The notes under the pieces were generated by a model. The model was not told the origin of the DNA. It saw only the letters and a program-made list of their open reading frames with translations, and made no database searches. A DNA stretch of 10,774 nucleotides from JAGXKT01 sp964531695 (GTDB lineage Bacteria; Planctomycetota; Phycisphaerae; SM23-33), in NCBI GenBank assembly GCA_964531695.1, contig CAZHEH010000054.1, forward strand, positions 1 through 10,774, given 5' to 3'. A program made the translations under genes and the position numbers. This document shows positions 5,409 to 10,774 of the stretch, piece by piece (the first letter of the stretch is position 1; the number at the start of each line of letters is the position of its first letter).

Positions 5409-6965
5409 TTATTTCCGGCGGCGCAGGAGCAGCACGCCGCCGCCCGCCAGAATGACCAGGATTGCTGGCTCCGGCGCAGTTGCGGGTGCGCCCGAAACGG
5501 GCATCGATGTCGAGCCGTAATTGCCGAGAAGAACGCCCAGGTCGCTCACACCCACATAGCCGTCGCCGCCGACATCGCCCCCTTGCCAGCCGACGCCCGG
5601 CCCATCCGCGTAGTTGCCCAGCATCAGTCCCAGGTCGGCCGCATCGACCGCCCCCGTGGCGTCCAGGTCGCCCAGGATCAGCAGTTCCGACAGCCACGAG
5701 GCCGCGTAGCTCCATGCTTCATCCGTGGTTACCTCGAATACGTACCGTTCGCCATACAGGTGCTCCAGCGCGATGTGTTCCACGTTGTCCGCGGCGGACC
5801 GGCTCGTATCGAGAGTAGCGCCTGCGGAGTAGCCGTCTGCCTCGTGGAAGCTCACGTCGAGGTCGGCCATGGCCGGCTCCGGATCAAAGCCGTAGCCGGG
5901 CGCATCGGTGATCTCGCGGTCCCACGTCACCGCAAGGGACAGCGACGCCAGATGGTAGCCGTCCGGCACGTCGATGAAATAACGCTGTGCGCAACCGGGG
6001 CTGACCGAGGCCGCATCCCAGCCGGTGGCCGTCACGTCCGCGGCCGCGCCGCCGGGCTGCTCGCCCGATTCGAGTATGCGATGGCTGTTGTCGATGTTCA
6101 GCTCGCCCGCCCCGTAGACGGGGTCAAGCGGCGCGCCGGGCGAACGCGACCAGCCGGGGAACTCATCCTTGGTCGCGCCCGCCAGCAGCATGGCCCGGAC
6201 CGCCACGTGATCGGGCGCCCCATCCTCCAGCAACAGGGCCGACGCACCGGCCACCAAGGGGGCCGCGTAGCTGGTAGCTCCCTGTGGCACGACCATGTGC
6301 GGCCGGAGACGGCCCTCGCCGTCGCGCGTGGTGCCGCCCCGGCTGTGGTCCCCGTCGGTGACACCGACGGCGATGACGTTGTAGGCATTGGCCAGGCCAT
6401 CCGGCAGTGCCCCCGTGCCGTTGTTGAGGCCTACCACGCAGGCGACGCCGTCTCGCGCGATCCTGTAGTCCAGGCGGCGGAGCATGTCCACGGCCGTGCT
6501 GTCGCTGCCGTAGTTGACGATCCAACTGTGATTCTCCACGCGCCGCGGTTGCACCTCGGGCGGCTGGGTCCGGTTCACTCGAAGCATGCCGCCGGCCAGC
6601 CAGTCGTCTGCGTAGTAGAGGTCGATCTCATCGATGCCGGGCGCGATGCTGGTATCCAGCCCGTAGAATCGCTTGCCCACGAGCGTCGCGTGGCTGGAGG
6701 TGCCTCCGCCGTTCTGGCTGACGTCCGTGAAGACCTTTCCCTCGAACTCGGAGTGGCTCGTGTCGGGCAGGTAGTTGCCGGAAGACGCCGCCTCAACGTG
6801 AGCCACGCCGATGCCGGCCCCCGTGGGGGCGCCATCCCCAAGCCGCGCCAGAAGCTCGGTGTAGCCGACTTCGTCCCGAACACCGGCCAACGCCACGGGC
6901 GACAGGACGGCTATCGCGAGCGCTGCCCACGTCCCTCGGATGCGATGCATCGGCTCCTGCCGCAT
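5409..6965 (-). CDS. subtilisin-like (S8) secreted protein with dockerin repeats and PEP-CTERM tail, 518 aa
   Basis: Residues 1-27 form a signal peptide (cleavage after ALA). Residues 45-300 follow the order of subtilase motifs: GIGVAHVEA (51-59), SSHATLVG (90-97, His92), VVGLNNGTG (177-185, oxyanion Asn181 or Asn182) and GATSYAAPLVAG (229-240, Ser232). In the first motif, where subtilases have the catalytic Asp (V-I-D-T-G), this protein has Glu58. It may be a variant protease or a degenerate one. A beta-rich region (320-425) comes next, then two dockerin-like loops (LGDLDATGAVDAADLG 431-446; DVGGDGYVGVSDLG 464-477), then the PEP-CTERM tail (PEP 498-500, RRRK end). No separate propeptide is obvious. 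The start at 6965 has GGAGG 8 bases upstream. The inner ATG at 6950 has AGGAG but too close. It follows the EEP gene by 33 bases, so both are probably on one mRNA, and the hairpin at 5310-5340 may end it. Confidence 0.85.
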   Translation of the reverse strand: MRQEPMHRIRGTWAALAIAVLSPVALAGVRDEVGYTELLARLGDGAPTGAGIGVAHVEAASSGNYLPDTSHSEFEGKVFTDVSQNGGGTSSHATLVGKRFYGLDTSIAPGIDEIDLYYADDWLAGGMLRVNRTQPPEVQPRRVENHSWIVNYGSDSTAVDMLRRLDYRIARDGVACVVGLNNGTGALPDGLANAYNVIAVGVTDGDHSRGGTTRDGEGRLRPHMVVPQGATSYAAPLVAGASALLLEDGAPDHVAVRAMLLAGATKDEFPGWSRSPGAPLDPVYGAGELNIDNSHRILESGEQPGGAAADVTATGWDAASVSPGCAQRYFIDVPDGYHLASLSLAVTWDREITDAPGYGFDPEPAMADLDVSFHEADGYSAGATLDTSRSAADNVEHIALEHLYGERYVFEVTTDEAWSYAASWLSELLILGDLDATGAVDAADLGLMLGNYADGPGVGWQGGDVGGDGYVGVSDLGVLLGNYGSTSMPVSGAPATAPEPAILVILAGGGVLLLRRRK

Positions 6966-6998
6966 GTTCCTGCCCTCCGCGGCATACCGGCCGCGCCG

Positions 6999-8948
6999 TT
7001 ATGCGCCATGCCTCGCCCGTCGGCGCAGCAGGGCCGCTGCACCCAGTCCCAGCAGCATCATGGCCGATGGCTCGGGAGCATCGGCAGGCGGACCGGCCAT
7101 GCCCCCAGTATAGCCGTAGTTGCCCAGCAACTTGCCCAAGTCGGACAAGCCGATTTGAGCATCGCCATCGAGGTCGCCGTCGGCCCAACCCATGCCGCTC
7201 GTGCTGCCATATCCGCCGAGCATCATGCCTAAGTCGCTGAGGTCCACGTCCCCGTCCAGGTCCGCGTCGCCATACTCGGTGCCGAGGATGTCCTGGACCA
7301 GCTCATCCACGTCCGGCTGGCCCACCGTCCCCGAGTCGTCCAAGTCGGCGAACATGTCCGAGGTGCCGAACCAGTCGTAGCACAGATCGATATCGGCCGC
7401 GTCGATGTCGTCCGCCGTCTCATCCCCGTCCGTGTCCACGTCGCCGAGCAGCGTCACCTCGTAGCTCACCTGCTCGCTGTAGTTGGCATTCGCCGCCGCC
7501 CGGCTCGTGGCCGTTACGCTGACGGTGCCGCTGCGAGCGCCGACCGACGAGGTGTCCATCGTGAGAACGTGGCTGTTCGATCCGCCCAGCGCCGGATCCG
7601 TGTCGCTGAAACTGCCGGCCAGCGCGCCGCTGCCGGAGCCGTCGTAGTCCAATTCGTCCGCGCCCAGCGGGACGCTCACCGTCGCGCCGTTGGACACGGT
7701 CACCTCCACCTCGGCCGTGCGGCCTTGCCTCACCTTACCCCCCACCAGACCCGTCGGCTCCGAAGAGGCATCGAGAACCGAGGGGAGCTGGTAGTCCGCC
7801 ACCACCGGCGAATGATCGCTCGCCTTGGCCAGGGAGTCCCGCACGGCGTCCCGCGTTGCGGCGGGTTCCCCCAGTTCGCTCATGATCCAGTCGAGGCCCG
7901 TGTTCCCGGAGCTGTTGGCGGCCTGGTTGAAGCTCGTGCCGTTGTTGCCGAATGTGTGATACGATTCCTCGGTGGCGGGCGAATCGCCCGAGTCAGGGCC
8001 GATGTAGGCCAATCCCTCGCCGTCATTGAGCTCCGTGGAAACCATGATGTGATCGAAGCGGTCGTCCATGCCGCCGGTCACCAGCCCATAGCTGCCGTCG
8101 TGGGGACTCTGGGTATGGATATCCGCGAACGAGCAATTGTTGTACCAGTATCCGGGGCGGTTCAGCACGTCCACCGCCTGACCATTGCCTGAGGTACCCA
8201 GCTCGGTCGAGAGCCGCATGATCTCATAGGGATTCTCCAGCCACGCATATAGATTGTTCGCGTCCTCGAAGCTGTTCTTCTGGTTGTAGTCGCCGGCATA
8301 GAGGATATTCGCATCGGCGTCGAGGTGGTCCGAGCCGAAGCGAAGGCCCGAGTCGCCGGACCCGGTTTGGCCCTCGGAAAACTGTATCCGTACGTCGAGG
8401 GCGGCGTCGCGTCGGCGGGTCTGGTCGCCCGAGTCGCTGCCGGCCTTGTAGTGGCTGTTGTAGACCCACAAGTCGGCCTCGGCGCCGTAGCCGGCCGGCC
8501 GGAGGGCGATCCGCGCCGTGGAGCGACCGGTCTCCGTGCGATACCAGTCTTCATGCTGCACCGAGACGGTGGCGCTGTTGTAGACGAAGCCGACCTGGTA
8601 GCCGTCGGTGTTGTACGGCGTCTCGGACCACGCGGCGTAGTCGCTCGTGCCGGTGATCGCGTTCAGCTCGTCAGCGAAGTCCGTCAGCGAACCGCTGTCC
8701 TGGCGCTGCTCCTGCAGAATCAGAACGTCGATGGGCCGGCTGATTCCGTTAACCGGCTCCCGCCCCATGTAGTCCAATACGCGATTGAAGTGCGTCTGAC
8801 GCGCGGAGAAGCCCCCCGTCTGGCTTGTGGCGGTGTTCCAACTGACGACACGGAGCTGGGCCGCAGCCGGACTGGCCGCCACGCCCACGCTCGCCATGAT
8901 CAGAACCGAGTTCACCACCCGCCGCCATTTCCCACAATACTCATGCAT
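6999..8948 (-). CDS. secreted endonuclease/exonuclease/phosphatase (EEP) protein with dockerin repeats and PEP-CTERM tail, 649 aa
   Basis: After a signal peptide (residues 1-30, cleavage near AAAQ) comes a complete EEP domain (about 31-387). It has VVSWNT (N38), LILQE (E80), NSHYKAG (H166), AGDYN (D220, N222), DRFDHIMV (D299) and SDHSPV (D378, H379). This is the full catalytic set of the DNase I-like superfamily, which cleaves phosphodiesters using Mg2+. The LQE and SDH motifs point to a nuclease more than a lipid phosphatase. Residues 395-500 look like a beta-sandwich (Ig-like) domain. Dockerin-type calcium loops follow at 502-555 and 560-612, then the PEP-CTERM tail APEPSAMMLLGLG with RRRAR. 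The ATG at 8948 is preferred because the signal peptide follows, with GGAGGAAGGG 7-16 bases upstream; the in-frame ATG at 8996 has neither. The pseudopilin gene lies 73 bases upstream, the S8 gene 33 bases downstream. The substrate is inferred: extracellular DNA or RNA. Confidence 0.9.
   Translation of the reverse strand: MHEYCGKWRRVVNSVLIMASVGVAASPAAAQLRVVSWNTATSQTGGFSARQTHFNRVLDYMGREPVNGISRPIDVLILQEQRQDSGSLTDFADELNAITGTSDYAAWSETPYNTDGYQVGFVYNSATVSVQHEDWYRTETGRSTARIALRPAGYGAEADLWVYNSHYKAGSDSGDQTRRRDAALDVRIQFSEGQTGSGDSGLRFGSDHLDADANILYAGDYNQKNSFEDANNLYAWLENPYEIMRLSTELGTSGNGQAVDVLNRPGYWYNNCSFADIHTQSPHDGSYGLVTGGMDDRFDHIMVSTELNDGEGLAYIGPDSGDSPATEESYHTFGNNGTSFNQAANSSGNTGLDWIMSELGEPAATRDAVRDSLAKASDHSPVVADYQLPSVLDASSEPTGLVGGKVRQGRTAEVEVTVSNGATVSVPLGADELDYDGSGSGALAGSFSDTDPALGGSNSHVLTMDTSSVGARSGTVSVTATSRAAANANYSEQVSYEVTLLGDVDTDGDETADDIDAADIDLCYDWFGTSDMFADLDDSGTVGQPDVDELVQDILGTEYGDADLDGDVDLSDLGMMLGGYGSTSGMGWADGDLDGDAQIGLSDLGKLLGNYGYTGGMAGPPADAPEPSAMMLLGLGAAALLRRRARHGA
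7122..7250 (-). repeat. 129-bp dockerin module repeat, copy 2
   Basis: Near-identical partner of 3178-3306 (four mismatches). It encodes the last calcium-loop pair of the EEP protein, GDVDLSDLGMMLGGYGSTSG through SDLGKLLG. The corresponding module of the S8 protein between the two genes (about 5510-5670) is related in protein but clearly different in DNA, so similarity does not simply track distance. Confidence 0.85.
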
Positions 8949-9021
8949 GTCCTGTCCCTTCCTCCGCGCTGTCCGCGCACTCACAATCCCGGTCATCGGT
9001 GTCTGAGACCCGTCGAGTCCC

Positions 9022-10017
9022 TCACCGGATAACCCCGTTCTGATCGTTCGGGTCGAAGGTGGAGCCGGAGTTGATGATCTCCGACCCTGTCGGCCAGTAG
9101 TAGCTGGTCTTCATCGACTCGACCGCGTTCATATTCTCACAATGTCCGTCGTAGAACAGCAGGTTCATCGACTCGTCGTGACGCCATGCATAATCGGTGT
9201 TCTCCGGGCGCAGCGTCAGGTCGTTGTTCGGACGGTGCGGATCTCCTCCCATCGGCGTCGGGGGGCCGTACAGCATGAAGTTGCCACCGGCAATCTGCCG
9301 TTGCACATTGTTGAGACTGACCTCGGCGCCGTTGTAGTACCGGGCACCCTCCAGGACATATACCTTATCCGAAGGCGATCCGACGTTCTCCATCTGCGGC
9401 AGGTAGTACTCCGGGACCCTTACGATTCCCGTCCGGGAATTGACTATGTCCGAATGATTCTCGACTTTCCCTGAACCCAACACGTGGAACGCCAGTGCGG
9501 CCGAGTAGCTCGAATAGCGGATCTCGTTCACGGGGATACCGGCGAGCTCCGTCTCGTCGTCCGGCCAGCAGTAGTCGTAGGTCTGCTCGTTACTGGGACA
9601 GCGAAGATCGGTTCCCAGGATTTGAACGAGTCTCGCGACGTCGTTGTTTGGAAAACCGAGTGTCAATCCCAAGGTCGGCGACGCCCAGTCCATGTTCTGG
9701 ATGGGAGTGGTCCCGCTTGTATTGACGTCTTGTATCTTATTCATGCCCCCGAAGCGGGTAAGCTCCCGGCCGCTCGTGTTCGGGCCGGCCAGCCAGCCGT
9801 CGAACTCGCTGCCGTACAAAGCGCGGGCTTTCCCCGCCGCGCTGAGATGTACCCCACATGCCGCGCGCCGCATCAACTCCTTCGCTTGGCTCAGCGAAGG
9901 CAAGAGAATCGCCACAAGCAGCGCGATAATCGCAATCACCACCAGCAATTCGATGAGCGTGAAACCCGTACCGCCGGGTCTGCGTTCGGCAGCACTTCTC
10001 ATGTCAGTCCGGTTCAT
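9022..10017 (-). CDS. prepilin-type H-X9-DG protein, 331 aa
   Basis: Residues 14-40 form a type IV prepilin-like N-terminus: PGGTGFTLIELLVVIAII, with cleavage expected between Gly18 and Phe19 and the conserved Glu at +5 (E23), then a hydrophobic helix to about residue 40. The C-terminal part holds H280-x9-D290-G291 in RHDESMNLLFYDG, the H-X9-DG motif of prepilin-processing-associated proteins that are heavily expanded in planctomycetes. Related proteins include the DUF1559 group. They are exported by a type II secretion/pilus-like route, and their individual roles are mostly unknown. C54, C140, C150 and C293 may form disulfides. The start at 10017 is chosen because GAGGA lies about 9 bases upstream and the leader is short; the frame stays open to an ATG at 10251, but an extra 78-residue N-terminus would be abnormal. 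It is first of the likely pseudopilin-EEP-S8 transcript. Confidence 0.9.
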   Translation of the reverse strand: MNRTDMRSAAERRPGGTGFTLIELLVVIAIIALLVAILLPSLSQAKELMRRAACGVHLSAAGKARALYGSEFDGWLAGPNTSGRELTRFGGMNKIQDVNTSGTTPIQNMDWASPTLGLTLGFPNNDVARLVQILGTDLRCPSNEQTYDYCWPDDETELAGIPVNEIRYSSYSAALAFHVLGSGKVENHSDIVNSRTGIVRVPEYYLPQMENVGSPSDKVYVLEGARYYNGAEVSLNNVQRQIAGGNFMLYGPPTPMGGDPHRPNNDLTLRPENTDYAWRHDESMNLLFYDGHCENMNAVESMKTSYYWPTGSEIINSGSTFDPNDQNGVIR

Positions 10018-10427
10018 AGTACTCTTCCTCGGGCCGGGGACCGCGCGGACCGCAACGAGGTCCTCAGAGCTTCTCCTATGCACCCGCTTGGCCGCGATCT
10101 TTCCGCACGTAACGGGCGCGTGCCGTTCTTCCTCGGACACTACATCCGCATCCGTTGTTCTCATCCGGTGAGTGACTTGAGGCGAAGTGTCGGCATCCGT
10201 TGCCATTGCGCCATCCATAGCTGCTCCCGACAGTACCGGCGACCGCACCATAAGAACGAAGCCGCTCAGCCGCCAAGACCATGCACCATACGCAGATCGA
10301 CCCTCGCCATTACTCCGCCAATCATCCTACTTGGGTCTTATTAGGATTTCGTAAGTTCTCGGTTATCCGTCCGCAAATCCCGATGGCCATGCCCGGCCAG
10401 GCGCGCTGCCCGTGAGAGTCCGGCCGT
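10018..10427 (-). other. non-coding stretch upstream of the pseudopilin gene
   Basis: No convincing gene is seen. The part at 10320-10380 is AT-richer than its surroundings and may hold a promoter: TTACGA (10354-10349) and TAGGAT (10329-10324) are 19 bases apart, a poor match. CGGATG occurs four times on the minus strand between 10143 and 10199, including a 10-base direct repeat (10148-10157 and 10193-10202). The region separates a strong terminator at 10428 from the pseudopilin start. Confidence 0.4.
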
Positions 10428-10477
10428 AAGAAAAAGGGGGCGTGACGCGGCCTGCTCAAGGCCGCGTCATCGCCCTT
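10428..10477 (-). terminator. strong intrinsic terminator of the predicted RNA
   Basis: On the minus strand GGGCG-A-TGACGCGGCC pairs with GGCCGCGTCA-CGCCC: 15 pairs with one bulged A and a 7-base loop TTGAGCA. CC, TTTTT and CTTA follow directly. Stem strength and U-run are both convincing, and on the plus strand no U-run follows, which fixes the direction. It ends a transcript coming from the right edge. Confidence 0.85.
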
Positions 10478-10720
10478 CGCCCGGTAGAGGTTCGCTCTGC
10501 AGTGAGGCCCGAATGCCGGACTGCGGCCAAGGAGGAGAGAACTCCGCAGTTCCAACGGTGGCGCTCAATCCGCGTTCGGCGAGGGCTTCCGGCGAAGGAG
10601 GAGAAGACCGGAAGCGGTTACCGACGGGGGCTCAGGCCGTCGGCGCCGATGCGGTGCAATGAACCTCTACCTTTCGGGATTCCATGCCACGCTCGCCCCA
10701 GGAGGAGAAGGCGATAGACA
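10428..10720 (-). ncRNA. predicted structured RNA with three CUCCUCC loops (5' end not defined)
   Basis: In transcript order (high to low coordinates) I see five elements. The first is hairpin A, stem 10714-10710/10697-10693, loop UUCUCCUCCUGG. Next is the 5' arm GGTAGAGGTTC (10671-10661) of an 11-pair perfect stem whose other arm is 10493-10483. Inside it are hairpin D (10643-10637/10627-10621), hairpin B (10615-10608/10592-10585, loop UCUUCUCCUCCUUCG) and hairpin C (10550-10544/10526-10520, loop AGUUCUCUCCUCCUUGG). The closing arm is followed after 5 bases by the terminator at 10428-10477. A further bulged stem may join 10721-10729 with 10762-10769, so the RNA may begin beyond the window. 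The shared loop core CUCCUCC matches the 16S anti-Shine-Dalgarno sequence. I do not recognise RNase P, tmRNA, 6S or SRP RNA signatures. Two short reading frames enter from the right edge but show nothing protein-like. Alternatives are an attenuator leader for the pseudopilin gene or the 3' end of an unseen transcript. Confidence 0.55.
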
Positions 10721-10774
10721 ACCGGGCGCTCATCTCCGGCCGTCCTGTGGGGCCTCTTGCGGCGCCGGTGGGAG

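Noticed and set aside
5583..7232. 549-residue plus-strand open frame across the S8 and EEP genes
   Set aside because: It spans the boundary of two well-supported minus-strand genes with signal peptides, catalytic motifs and PEP-CTERM tails. Its own translation has no recognisable feature.
10018..10251. In-frame 78-residue extension of the pseudopilin to an ATG at 10251
   Set aside because: Prepilin leaders are short, and a ribosome site sits before the ATG at 10017. The open frame is explained by GC content.
10322..10555. 77-residue minus-strand frame crossing the terminator
   Set aside because: It would have to be translated through a strong intrinsic terminator and has no protein-like features.
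10442..10717. 91-residue plus-strand frame over the predicted RNA
   Set aside because: Arg-rich translation without domain or ribosome site. The hairpins and terminator explain the sequence better.
10428..10774. Known housekeeping RNAs (RNase P, tmRNA, 6S, SRP) or a CRISPR array at the right edge
   Set aside because: None of their signature sequences are visible. The three repeated elements share only a loop core and differ in stems and spacing, unlike CRISPR repeats.

Overview
The window reads as a piece of a GC-rich planctomycete chromosome, most likely class Phycisphaerae or a relative. The reasons are C-terminal PEP-CTERM sorting tails (Pro-Glu-Pro, hydrophobic stretch, Arg cluster), dockerin-like calcium repeats just before those tails, and a prepilin-type protein with the H-X9-DG motif typical of planctomycetes. 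All genes I can support lie on the minus strand, so the layout is best read from high to low coordinates.

Right edge (10428-10774): no convincing protein gene. It holds a probable structured RNA read on the minus strand. It has an 11-bp long-range stem, several hairpins and a strong intrinsic terminator at 10428-10477. Three hairpin loops each expose CUCCUCC, a mimic of the 16S rRNA anti-Shine-Dalgarno sequence. This is the most unusual item in the window. 10018-10427 is a non-coding leader.

10017-5409: a compact same-strand set, probably one transcript. It encodes an H-X9-DG pseudopilin-like protein, a secreted endonuclease/exonuclease/phosphatase (EEP) protein with dockerin repeats and PEP-CTERM tail, and, 33 bases further on, a subtilisin-like (S8) protein with dockerin repeats and PEP-CTERM tail. 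The S8 protein carries Glu where the catalytic Asp is expected.

5103-2017: two more secreted PEP-CTERM proteins. The first (681 aa) is acidic, of unknown function, with a double dockerin region. One dockerin module is about 97% identical in DNA to that of the EEP gene. The second (241 aa) is unrecognised.

1757-1: a secreted protein with an S1/P1-nuclease-like N-terminal domain (all or nearly all zinc ligands visible) fused to an EEP domain that stops about half way. Then come a tRNA-Leu(CAA) gene, a GIY-YIG protein starting two bases after the tRNA, and a perfect 22-bp palindrome.

Taken together the region looks like a secretome island: exported nucleases, a protease-like protein and surface-sorted proteins, perhaps for scavenging nucleic acid or matrix polymers. 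That joint role is inference. Single genes, motifs and hairpins are read directly from the sequence.
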